From Methylorubrum rhodinum (GTDB lineage Bacteria > Pseudomonadota > Alphaproteobacteria > Rhizobiales > Beijerinckiaceae), in contig NZ_JACHOP010000021.1 in assembly GCF_014199935.1 (NCBI RefSeq), positions 31,490-95,489 of the forward strand: a DNA stretch of 64,000 nucleotides, read 5' to 3'. Positions 16,242 to 23,952 of the stretch are shown piece after piece. Made by a program: the position numbers and the translations under genes. The notes beneath the pieces were generated by a model, which had not been told where the DNA came from, did no database searches, and worked only from the letters and a program-made list of their open reading frames with translations. Positions within the stretch are counted from its first letter, which is position 1. Every line of letters begins with the position of its first letter.

Positions 16242-18749
16242 ATGACACTGCGAGTGCTGCGCGGCAGCCTGATCGCATCGGTGGCACTGCTGCCGGGGCA
16301 GGTGATGGCTCAGCAGGCCGTGACGCTGGACGAGATCAGCGTCGTCTCGAACACACCCGTCGCGGCGCCGCGCCGGGTCGTCACCGCGCCGACCGCCTCG
16401 GGCGTGACGCGCGAACTGACGGTGCTCGACGGCATCGACCGCAACAAGGTCCCGCACAACACCAGCGTGCTGACCGCGAGCGACGTGAACCGCGTCGGCT
16501 TCCCGAGCGTGGTCCGCTCGCTCGACGAGCGGGTCGCCTCGATCAGCATCAACAACGCGCAGGGCAACCCCTTCCAGCCGACGATCACCTATCGCGGCTT
16601 CGAGGCCTCGCCGCTCGGCGGCTCGCCGCAGGGCGTGGCGGTCTACGTCAACGGGGCGCGCTTCAACACCTCGTTCGGCGACACGGTGCAGTGGGACCTG
16701 ATCCCCGACATCGCGGTCGACCGCATCGAGCTGGAGGGCTCCAACCCGGCCTTCGGCCTCAACGCGCTCGGCGGCTCCCTCGCCGTGTCGCTCAAGAACG
16801 GCTTCACCTACCAGGGCAGCGAGATCAACCTGCTCGGCGGCTCGTTCGGCCGCGGCGCGGTGGCGTTCCAGCACGGCCAGCGCATCGACAACATCGGCCT
16901 CTACGTCGCCGGCAACGTGCTCGGCGAGAACGGCTGGCGCAAGCACTCGCCCTCGCGCCTCAACCAGATCTACGCCGACCTCGGCGTGCTGGCCGAGAAG
17001 GGCGAGTTCCACTTCAACGTGATCGGCGCCAGCAACAGCCTCACCGGCAACGGCACCGCCCCGGTGGAGCTGCTCCAGACCAAGTACAACGACGTCTTCA
17101 CCTATCCCGACCAGACCAAGAACGACTTCCTGCGCTTCCAGCTGTCGGGCACCTACGACATCACGCCCACCATCAGCCTGCAGGGCAATGCCTATTACGG
17201 CCTGTTCAAGCAGCAGACCGCCAACGGCGACGCGGCGGACGTGGAGAACTGCGAGGCCGACGACCGCTTCCTGTGCTCGGAGGGCGCCGACGACGAGCAG
17301 TTCTTCCTGCGCGACCGCACCGGCAACCGCGTGCTGGCCAGCAGCGTCCGCACCTTCAACTTCGGCGCGGTCAACCCGGCCTTCGCCGACCGCTTCGACG
17401 AAGGCGGCCCCTACGCCTTCCTCAACCAGACCCGCACCAACACCGACAATTTCGGCGCGACCGTCCAGACCACGGTGCGCGAGACGCTGTTCGGCATGCC
17501 GAACCGCTTCGTGCTCGGCGGCTCCTACGACGGCGGCCGCACCCGCTTCAACGCGGACAACTCGATCGGCGGCCTGACCTTCGACCGCGGCTTCTCGCCC
17601 CCCGGCACCGTCGTCTCCAGCGACGACGGCATCATCACCCCGGTCTCGGTGCGCACCTCGAACGATTACGGCGGCATCTACTTCTCGAACGTCACCGACG
17701 TCACCGACCGCCTGACCGTGACGCTGCAGGGCCGGTTCAACATGGCCCACATCGTCCTCAAGGATCAGATCGGCACCGCGCTCAACGGCGACCACTATTA
17801 CCAGCGCTTCAATCCCGGCATCGGTGCGGCCTACAAGATCATCCCGGACTACCTGAACGTCTACGGCGGCTACTCCGAGGCCAACCGCGCCCCGACCCCG
17901 GCGGAGCTGTCCTGCGCCGATCCGACGGCGCCGTGCTCGCTCACCAACTTCTTCGTCGGCGATCCGCCGCTCAAGCAGGTCAAGGCCCGCACCGTCGAGG
18001 CCGGCATCCGCGGCCGCATCCCGCAGCCCGACCAGTGGTTCGGCGGCATCCTCTCCTACAAGGCCGGCTTCTTCTCGACCCGCAACGACGACGACATCCT
18101 GTTCGTGCCGGCACCCGACACGATCGGCCGCGCCTATTTCCGCAACGTCGGCTCGACCAAGCGGCAGGGCGTCGAGGCGAGCCTGTTCTACAACACCCCG
18201 ACGTGGTCAGCCTTCATCGACTACGCCTATGTCGACGCGACCTTCCAGTCGCCGATTGAACTCGCCGCGCCCGGCAATCCGTTCAACAGTGAGGGCGGCG
18301 ACGAGGGCGGCCTCGTTCAGGTCCGTCCGGGCAACCGCCTGCCCGGCGTCGCGCCGCACCAGGTCAAGTTCGGCTTCAACTATCAGGTCACGCCGGAATG
18401 GCGCATCGGCGCGCTCGGCCGCTTCGCCACCGGCAAGTTCCTGGTCGGCGATCCGTCCAACCTGAACAAGACCACCGGCGACTACGCGGTGTTCGGGTTC
18501 AACACCGCCTACCGCGTCTCCGAGAACATCGAGATCTACGGCTACGTCGAGAACGCGCTGAACCGCCGCTACGCGACCTTCGGCACCTTCTCGCCGGTGG
18601 ACGAGGTTCCGATCATCTCGGTGCCGAACGCCTCGATCAACCGCAGCGTCGCGCCCGGCGCCCCGATCGCGGCCTTCGGCGGCCTACGCATCCTGTTCGC
18701 CCCGCCGCCGCCCGCCCCGCCGGTCGAGCCGCTGATCCGCAAGGGCTGA
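16242..18749 (+). CDS. lutH: TonB-dependent receptor, LutH-type (lanthanide uptake)
   Basis: 835 residues. Signal peptide MTLRVLRGSLIASVALLPGQVMAQ, plug domain (about residues 50-190, with SVLTASDVNRVGF, ITYRGFEASPLGGSPQGVAVYVNGARFN and IPDIAVDRIELEGSNPAFGLNALGG), then a 22-strand outer-membrane barrel ending with YGYVENALNRRYATFGTFS. It imports a chelated metal across the outer membrane using TonB energy. The assignment to lanthanide uptake rests on the lanmodulin gene directly downstream, as lutH and lanM are neighbours in Methylorubrum extorquens. The ABC importer genes of the lut cluster are not next to it here. ATG 16242 is chosen because it opens the signal peptide. Confidence 0.82.
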   Translation: MTLRVLRGSLIASVALLPGQVMAQQAVTLDEISVVSNTPVAAPRRVVTAPTASGVTRELTVLDGIDRNKVPHNTSVLTASDVNRVGFPSVVRSLDERVASISINNAQGNPFQPTITYRGFEASPLGGSPQGVAVYVNGARFNTSFGDTVQWDLIPDIAVDRIELEGSNPAFGLNALGGSLAVSLKNGFTYQGSEINLLGGSFGRGAVAFQHGQRIDNIGLYVAGNVLGENGWRKHSPSRLNQIYADLGVLAEKGEFHFNVIGASNSLTGNGTAPVELLQTKYNDVFTYPDQTKNDFLRFQLSGTYDITPTISLQGNAYYGLFKQQTANGDAADVENCEADDRFLCSEGADDEQFFLRDRTGNRVLASSVRTFNFGAVNPAFADRFDEGGPYAFLNQTRTNTDNFGATVQTTVRETLFGMPNRFVLGGSYDGGRTRFNADNSIGGLTFDRGFSPPGTVVSSDDGIITPVSVRTSNDYGGIYFSNVTDVTDRLTVTLQGRFNMAHIVLKDQIGTALNGDHYYQRFNPGIGAAYKIIPDYLNVYGGYSEANRAPTPAELSCADPTAPCSLTNFFVGDPPLKQVKARTVEAGIRGRIPQPDQWFGGILSYKAGFFSTRNDDDILFVPAPDTIGRAYFRNVGSTKRQGVEASLFYNTPTWSAFIDYAYVDATFQSPIELAAPGNPFNSEGGDEGGLVQVRPGNRLPGVAPHQVKFGFNYQVTPEWRIGALGRFATGKFLVGDPSNLNKTTGDYAVFGFNTAYRVSENIEIYGYVENALNRRYATFGTFSPVDEVPIISVPNASINRSVAPGAPIAAFGGLRILFAPPPPAPPVEPLIRKG

Positions 18750-19084
18750 GACGAGCCCGACGCGTCCGGGACCGCCGCCGCGATCCCGGACCCCACCCAT
18801 GGACGTCTCTCGAGAAGCGCGGCGCCAGGCCCCCGGCGCCGCGCTTCGTCGTTTCGGATGCCGTGCCGAGTTCGGCCTTCGGGATTTCCTGTTGCGATGC
18901 AACCGAGTCGGAACGCGCACGTTCTTCTGCAAATCACGCCCGCATTGGTTGCCAAATCATCCCGGGCAGGATACGCAAGGATGCCGGCCCGGACGAAGTG
19001 CGCGCGCGATGCGTGCCCGGTCGGACCAGCCCTTTTGCAGACCCGTCCGGCCCTGCCGGGCATCCCACAAGGAGACGTGACCTC
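18750..19084 (+). other. lanM leader region, 335 bp
   Basis: Holds a terminator-like hairpin just after the receptor gene and the lanM start region. A short palindrome GTTGC-gat-GCAAC lies at 18891-18903 in the middle and could be an operator; no clear -35/-10 pair was identified. Long untranslated stretch, so lanM likely has its own promoter here. Confidence 0.45.
18814..18847 (+). terminator. Hairpin after the lutH-type gene
   Basis: A 13-bp perfect stem (gaagcgcggcgcc, 18814-18826; complement 18835-18847) with an 8-nt loop. It is followed by gtcgtttcgg rather than a full T-run, so it is probably a weak terminator. Confidence 0.6.
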
Positions 19085-19489
19085 ATGGCGTTCCGCCCCA
19101 TCCATGCCGCCCTTCTCGCGCTGGCCCTCGGCGCCGCCGCGCCGGCCTTCGCCGCCCCCTCCATGACCAAGGTCGACGTCGCCGCGTTCGATCCGGACAA
19201 GGACGGCACGATCGATCTCAAGGAGGCCCAGGCCGCCGCCTCCGCCGCCTTCGACAAGCTCGATCCGGACAAGGACGGCACCCTCGACGCCAAGGAGCTG
19301 CAGGGCCGCATGACCGCCGCCGATCTCAAGCAGTTCGACCCGGACAGCGACGGCACCCTCGACAAGAAGGAGTGGCTCGCTGCCGTCGCCGGCCAGTTCA
19401 AGGCCGCAGACCCGGACAACGACGGCACCGTCGACGCCAAGGAGCTGTCGGGCCCGGCCGGCTCGGCCCTCGTCGCGCTGATGCGCTGA
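19085..19489 (+). CDS. lanM: Lanmodulin, periplasmic lanthanide-binding EF-hand protein
   Basis: 134 residues. Signal peptide ending AFA (about residue 23), then four EF-hand loops at 36-47 (DPDKDGTIDLKE), 60-71 (DPDKDGTLDAKE), 85-96 (DPDSDGTLDKKE) and 109-120 (DPDNDGTVDAKE). Pro at loop position 2 in all four, the short 12-13-residue spacing between paired hands and the C-terminal GPAGSALVALMR match Methylorubrum lanmodulin, which binds lanthanides with picomolar affinity. Loop 4 starts with Asp; from memory the M. extorquens AM1 protein has Asn there. ATG 19085 follows aaggagacgtgacctc. A strong terminator follows. Confidence 0.95.
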   Translation: MAFRPIHAALLALALGAAAPAFAAPSMTKVDVAAFDPDKDGTIDLKEAQAAASAAFDKLDPDKDGTLDAKELQGRMTAADLKQFDPDSDGTLDKKEWLAAVAGQFKAADPDNDGTVDAKELSGPAGSALVALMR

Positions 19490-19511
19490 CGTCGGCACCC
19501 GTTCGAAAGAG

Positions 19512-19542
19512 GGGCGCGGACCGTTCGGTCCGCGCCCTTTTT
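19512..19542 (+). terminator. Rho-independent terminator of lanM
   Basis: Perfect 11-bp stem gggcgcggacc, loop gttc, complement to 19537, then five T. Starts 22 bp past the lanM stop. Confidence 0.92.
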
Positions 19543-19697
19543 CGTGCCTGTCACGTCCCCGCGCAGCGACGGCCGGGGCGACGGTGCGGGGGCGTAGCGT
19601 CGCAGGGCTGAAACCTCCGCGCCTCCCAGCGGCTTCTCCGCCACCCGGCCGGGCCTTCGGCACCGGCCTGTCGGACACTCAAGGAAGCAGCCCACCC

Positions 19698-20057
19698 ATG
19701 CGCATCCCCCTCGGCCTGCCGGCCGCTCTCGCCCTTCTCGTCGCGGCCGGGCCGGCCTTCGCCGTCACCTGCAAGGACGACATCTCCACGGTCGAGCGGC
19801 GGCTCAACAGCGCCGGGGCCGAGAAGGTGACCGGCAAGGAGCCGCCCGGCGGCCCGACCAGCTCGAACTCGCCGATGGCTCTCGAGAAGCCGCCGGAAGG
19901 CAAGCCGTCCGATCCCTCGACCAAGCCGACCAAGGCCGGCGTCGAGGAGGCGCGCAAGCTGCTCGCCACCGCCAAGGAGCAGGACAAGGCCGGCAAGGAG
20001 ACCGAGTGCCAGAACACGATGACGAAGGTGAAGGAGGCGGCGGGCGCGCTGCCCTGA
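19698..20057 (+). CDS. Small exported protein downstream of lanM
   Basis: 119 residues. Signal peptide MRIPLGLPAALALLVAAGPAFA, then a mature protein with two cysteines (VTCKDDISTVERRL and KETECQNTMTKVK), probably one disulfide, joined by a Pro/Lys/Ser-rich linker. The C-terminal helix (GVEEARKLLATAKEQDKAGKE) is charged and ends EAAGALP. I do not recognise a family. Its position next to lanM and its own terminator suggest a periplasmic role in or beside metal handling, but that is inference only. ATG 19698 is preferred over an upstream start because it opens the signal peptide. Confidence 0.82.
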   Translation: MRIPLGLPAALALLVAAGPAFAVTCKDDISTVERRLNSAGAEKVTGKEPPGGPTSSNSPMALEKPPEGKPSDPSTKPTKAGVEEARKLLATAKEQDKAGKETECQNTMTKVKEAAGALP

Positions 20058-20080
20058 TCCGGACCGCATCGCTCCCATGA

Positions 20081-20114
20081 GAAAGGCCCGGGACCGCGAG
20101 GTCCCGGGCCTTTC
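20081..20114. terminator. Bidirectional terminator
   Basis: Perfect 15-bp stem (gaaaggcccgggacc, loop gcga, complement to 20114) followed by T-rich sequence on the plus strand and by A-run symmetry on the minus strand. It separates convergent genes. Confidence 0.88.
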
Positions 20115-20131
20115 TTTGTTCGATGGATCGG

Positions 20132-21670
20132 TCAGTACGCGCTGTCTGTCTTGAACAGCGCCAGCGGCGTCGTGATCAGGATCTTCAGGTCCAGCAGGAT
20201 CGACCAGTTCTCGATATAGTGCAGGTCGTGCTCGACACGGCGCTGGATCTTCTCGCTGGTGTCGGTCTCGCCGCGCCAGCCGTTGATCTGGGCCCAGCCG
20301 GTGATGCCGGGCTTGACCTTGTGGCGGGCGAAGTAGCCGTCCACGACCTGATCGTAGAGGGTGTTGGCGGCCTTGGCCTGGAGGGCGTGGGGCCGGGGGC
20401 CGACGAGGGAGAGGTCGCCGCGGATCACGTTGAGGAGCTGGGGCAGCTCGTCGAGCGAGGTCTTGCGGATGAAGCGTCCGACCGGCGTCACGCGGGCATC
20501 GGTCTTGGTGACGAGCCGCGAGGCGCCCGCGTCGCACTGGTCGACATACATCGAGCGGAACTTGAACACCTCGATCAGCTCGTTGTTGAAGCCGTAGCGC
20601 TTCTGCCGGAACAGCACCGGGCCCGGCGAGGTGAGCTTCACCGCGAGCGCCACGCCGAGCATGACCGGCGAGAGCGCCAGCAGCAGGCCGAGGCCGACGC
20701 AGCGGTCGAACAGGCCCTTGGTGATCACGTCCCAATCGGCCAGCGGTTTGTCGAACACGTCGAGCAGCGGCACGTCGCCGAGATAGGAATAGGCGCGCGG
20801 GCGAAGCCTGAGCTTGGTCGCGTGGGCCGAGAGGCGGATGTCGACCGGCAGCACCGAGAGCTTGGCCAGCATCTGCAGGATGCGCGCCTCCGCCGAGATC
20901 GGCAGGGTGAAGACCACGAGGTCGATCCGGGTACGGCGGGCGAAGGCCACGAGGTCGCTGACGGTGCCGAGCTTGGGATAGCCGGCCACCGTGTCGCTGG
21001 CGCGCTCGTCGGTGCGGTCGTCGAACACGCCGACGATGCGGATGCCGCTGTCCGGGCCCGCCGTGTGGAGGGCGTGGATCAGCGCCTCGGCGACCGCGCC
21101 GCCGCCGACGATGGCGGTGCGGCGGTCGAACCGCCCCTGGGCCATCTGCACCCGCACGAAGGCGGCGAGGCCTGCGCGGCTCAGCATCAGCGCCGCGAGG
21201 CCGGTGGCGAAGTAGCCGAGCAGCCAGATCCGGGAATAATGGTCGGCGACCTTGGCGAGCACCATGGCGGCGGCGACCATCAGGAAGGCGAGCGACCAGC
21301 CGGTGACGAGCTTGAGCGCGGTCTTGGGCAGCGCGCGGAAGGCGCCGATCCGGTAGCAGCCCGCGGCCTGGAACAGGCCGACCGCGGCGACCGCCACCGC
21401 CAGGATCGCCGCGGGGTAGCGCGGGGCGAGCGGCACCTTGCCCAGGAGCAGCGTGGCGTACAGGGCGAAGCCGATCAGCACGAGGCCGCCGAACTCGGCG
21501 AGCCGCACGCAGCCCGCCAGCACCACCGGCGAGAGCCAGGGGCTCGCCGGAGCCGAGGCGGCCGCCTGCTCCTCCGGGAGATCGTTCAGGGCGAGCGGCG
21601 GTGGCACCGGTGTCGCGGCGCCGGCTTGCCCGGCCGCCTTCAGCAGGTCACGGACGTCGATGGCACTCAT
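20132..21670 (-). CDS. Exopolysaccharide polyprenyl glycosylphosphotransferase (WcaJ-type)
   Basis: 512 residues. Starts exopolysaccharide repeat units by moving a sugar-1-phosphate onto undecaprenyl phosphate in the inner membrane. Four to five N-terminal membrane helices (about residues 55-165), a Rossmann-like middle domain (FDRRTAIVGGGAVAEALIHAL), one further helix (LGLLLALSPVMLGVALAVKL) and the catalytic C terminus with VLFRQKRYGFNNELIEVFKFRSM, TSLDELPQLLNVIRGDLSLVGPRPH and VKPGITGWAQINGWRGET. Followed on the same strand by a glycosyltransferase and an export lipoprotein, so an exopolysaccharide operon. Confidence 0.94.
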   Translation of the reverse strand: MSAIDVRDLLKAAGQAGAATPVPPPLALNDLPEEQAAASAPASPWLSPVVLAGCVRLAEFGGLVLIGFALYATLLLGKVPLAPRYPAAILAVAVAAVGLFQAAGCYRIGAFRALPKTALKLVTGWSLAFLMVAAAMVLAKVADHYSRIWLLGYFATGLAALMLSRAGLAAFVRVQMAQGRFDRRTAIVGGGAVAEALIHALHTAGPDSGIRIVGVFDDRTDERASDTVAGYPKLGTVSDLVAFARRTRIDLVVFTLPISAEARILQMLAKLSVLPVDIRLSAHATKLRLRPRAYSYLGDVPLLDVFDKPLADWDVITKGLFDRCVGLGLLLALSPVMLGVALAVKLTSPGPVLFRQKRYGFNNELIEVFKFRSMYVDQCDAGASRLVTKTDARVTPVGRFIRKTSLDELPQLLNVIRGDLSLVGPRPHALQAKAANTLYDQVVDGYFARHKVKPGITGWAQINGWRGETDTSEKIQRRVEHDLHYIENWSILLDLKILITTPLALFKTDSAY

Positions 21671-21803
21671 GGCGGGCTTCCCGTGGACGTTTGGGGAGGG
21701 CCGGCGGCCCCGCGGCGGTTTCTCGATCGGGGGCCTTGGTCCCCGTGGTGGGTCAGGCGCCGGCAGCGCGGGGAACGGGCCGGGCGCGGGCGATCGCGCG
21801 GGC

Positions 21804-23009
21804 CTAGAGGGCGGCGGCGTAGCCGCACAGCACGTCGGCCCCCATGCGGCTCATGGAGAAGCGGGTGCGGACGGAGTCGCTCAGCGCCTTCGCCCGGCCG
21901 TCGCGGGTCTCCGCCGGCTCGTCGAGGATGCGGGCGATGGCCCCGCCGAGCGCATCCACGTCGCGGGGCGGCACGAGGCAGCCGGAGAAGGCACCGAAGA
22001 TCTCGGGGATGCCGCCGACATTGGTGGCGACCAGGGGCTGGCAGGCGGCGGCCGCCTCCAGCACGACGTAGGGCAGGGATTCGGCGAGCGAGGGCACCAC
22101 CATCACCCGGCCGCGGCCGAGCACCGGCCGGATCGGCTGCGGCGGCTCGAAGGCGATGGCGTCGCGCACGCCGAGTTCGCCGGCGAGCGCCGTCAGGCTC
22201 TCGGTGTCGGGCCCCGAGCCGACCATCAGCAGGCTCAGGGGCCGGCCCTCCTTGCGCAGGCGCGAGAGCGCCCGCAGCAGGATCGGCAGGCCCTTGGCCT
22301 CACGCAGCTCGCCGACATAGACGAGGTCGAACGCGGCCGCGACGGTGCCGACCGGCTCGAATTCCGACTCGGCGATGCCGTTATGGACGATGCGCGCGAG
22401 CCGCTCGCGCCCACCCGCATAGGTGCGGTGGCGCGCGGCCACGAACTCGCTCTCGAACAGGAACACGTCCGTCGTGCGGGCGAGCCCGCGCTCGATGCCC
22501 ATGTAGAGCCGGTGGAGCGCCGTGCCGGGACGGTAGTTGTAGCTGCCGCCGTGAGGGGTGTAGGCGCGGATCGGGCCCGATACCGGGCACAGCCGGGCAT
22601 AGACGCCCCCCTTGGCGCCGTGGCCGTGCAGCACCGTAGCGCCGGTCTCCCGCACGCGTTCGCGCACGCCCATCAGCGCCGCGACATCGGACGGGTGCGG
22701 GTTGCGCCGCATCGGCAGGCGCTTCACCCCCAGCGCCAGATGCGGCGCGAGCTCGGCGAGCGCCTTCTCGGCGCGTTCGCCCCCGGTGTTGGAATCGCAG
22801 ACGATGCCGACCCGGTGCCCGGCCGCCGCCTGGATGCGGGTGAGGTCGACGACGTGCCGGAACAGGCCGCCCACGGGTGCCCGGAACACGTGCAGGATGC
22901 GCAGGCTCTCGCCGCTCCGGCAGGGGTCGGGGAGATCGACGGTTTGCGCCTCGGGAAGCGGGCGGGGCGGCGCGAGGCCGGGGGCGAGCGTGGCGACCAC
23001 GGTGGGCAA
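21804..23009 (-). CDS. Glycosyltransferase, GT4 type, exopolysaccharide locus
   Basis: 401 residues. GT-B fold: ILHVFRAPVGGLFRHVVDLTRIQAAAGHRVGIV near the N terminus, LHGHGAKGGVYARL and TPHGGSYNY before the hinge, then FDLVYVGELREAKGLPILLRAL and PSLAESLPYVVLEAAAACQPLVATNVGGIPEI in the nucleotide-sugar domain. It lies 133 bp upstream of the phosphoglycosyltransferase gene on the same strand, consistent with adding a sugar to the lipid-linked unit. Start is ATG 23009; the first 35 residues (Pro-rich) may not belong to the fold. Confidence 0.88.
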   Translation of the reverse strand: MPTVVATLAPGLAPPRPLPEAQTVDLPDPCRSGESLRILHVFRAPVGGLFRHVVDLTRIQAAAGHRVGIVCDSNTGGERAEKALAELAPHLALGVKRLPMRRNPHPSDVAALMGVRERVRETGATVLHGHGAKGGVYARLCPVSGPIRAYTPHGGSYNYRPGTALHRLYMGIERGLARTTDVFLFESEFVAARHRTYAGGRERLARIVHNGIAESEFEPVGTVAAAFDLVYVGELREAKGLPILLRALSRLRKEGRPLSLLMVGSGPDTESLTALAGELGVRDAIAFEPPQPIRPVLGRGRVMVVPSLAESLPYVVLEAAAACQPLVATNVGGIPEIFGAFSGCLVPPRDVDALGGAIARILDEPAETRDGRAKALSDSVRTRFSMSRMGADVLCGYAAAL

Positions 23010-23194
23010 TCTCCGCGGGAGGGCATCCGGAACGGGTGCCCGAGGCCCAGGACGATTGCGCGCGAGGGGTCAGCGGCGGGTTAAGGGAACCGGCGCAATG
23101 CCGACGCACGCGCGGTTCGACGCGGTTGCCGGCGTGTTTTGTGCGATTGGGTTAGGCTTCGGTGAACGATGCGGGTTCGCCCGGGAGCCCGAGA

Positions 23195-23773
23195 TCAGAA
23201 GAACCGTTCCTTGATCACGATCGTGTCGCCGGGGCGCACGGGATAGGACATCGGCACGATACCGTTGATGAGCCCGCCCGGCCCGTCGCGGGTCAGAACG
23301 GCGTAGTCGCGGGCAGCGCGCGGCCCGAAGCCCGCCGCGATGGCGACGGCGGATTCCACCGTCATGCCGTTGACGTAGGGGTACTGGCCCGAGGTCGTGA
23401 CCTCGCCGAGGATGTAGAACGGCCGGTAGGCGTCGACCTCGACGGTCACGTGCGGCTCACGCACGTAGCCCGACGAGAGCTTAGCCTCGATCGTCCGTGC
23501 GGCCTGGGCCGTGCTCTGGCCGCCGACCTGCACGACGCCGATCAGCGGCATGGCGATCCGCCCGGCGCCGTCGACGGCGTAGATGTTGGACAGGTTGTCC
23601 TGGCCGAACACGATGACCCGCAGCTTGTCGCCCGCCGCGAGCGTGTAGCGGCTGCCGATCGAGCCGGTGCCGGTGGCGTCGAGGTCGCTCGTCCGGAACT
23701 CCGGACGTAGGCAGCCGCCGAGCGCCAGCACGGTCGGAAGGCCGAAGAGGAATGCGCGCCGATGCATCGTCAT
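23195..23773 (-). CDS. Polysaccharide export lipoprotein (Wza/KpsD-like)
   Basis: 192 residues. Lipoprotein signal with lipobox LALGGC, a polysaccharide biosynthesis/export domain (YTLAAGDKLRVIVFGQDNLSNIYAVDGAGRIAMPLIGVVQVGG and the AARTIEAKL helix) and a SLBB-like domain (FYILGEVTTSGQYPYVNGMTVESAVAIAAGF). Much shorter than the 370-residue Wza, so it forms the periplasmic ring portion only, as in many Rhizobiales. Divergent from the chain-length protein, next in operon order to the glycosyltransferase. Confidence 0.92.
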   Translation of the reverse strand: MTMHRRAFLFGLPTVLALGGCLRPEFRTSDLDATGTGSIGSRYTLAAGDKLRVIVFGQDNLSNIYAVDGAGRIAMPLIGVVQVGGQSTAQAARTIEAKLSSGYVREPHVTVEVDAYRPFYILGEVTTSGQYPYVNGMTVESAVAIAAGFGPRAARDYAVLTRDGPGGLINGIVPMSYPVRPGDTIVIKERFF

Positions 23774-23952
23774 CGCCGTTATGGTGAATCTCGGACTTGG
23801 TCTAAACCGCCATGGTTAATGAACCCTGACGTGCCGATCGAAGACGGCGGATGAGCGGAACGCCTTAACCTGCGGGAAACCTTAACAGGTTCTATTGAGG
23901 CGAGAGGGGTCGATTGCCTCGATCCCGGTCCTGCTCTGCGTGAAGACTGCCC
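23774..23952. promoter_or_regulatory. Divergent exopolysaccharide promoter region
   Basis: 179 bp between the export lipoprotein and the chain-length gene. It holds two CCTTAAC direct repeats starting at 23863 and 23880, overlapping an inverted pair AACCTG (23867-23872) / CAGGTT (23886-23891). This could be an operator serving both directions. No clear promoter boxes were assigned. Confidence 0.4.

Noticed and set aside
16125..17795. Minus-strand frame opposite the TonB receptor
   Set aside because: Antisense shadow with Val/Glu/Ala repeats; no family signature.
20123..22639. 838-codon plus-strand frame over the exopolysaccharide genes
   Set aside because: Antisense shadow covering two real genes; no recognisable domain.
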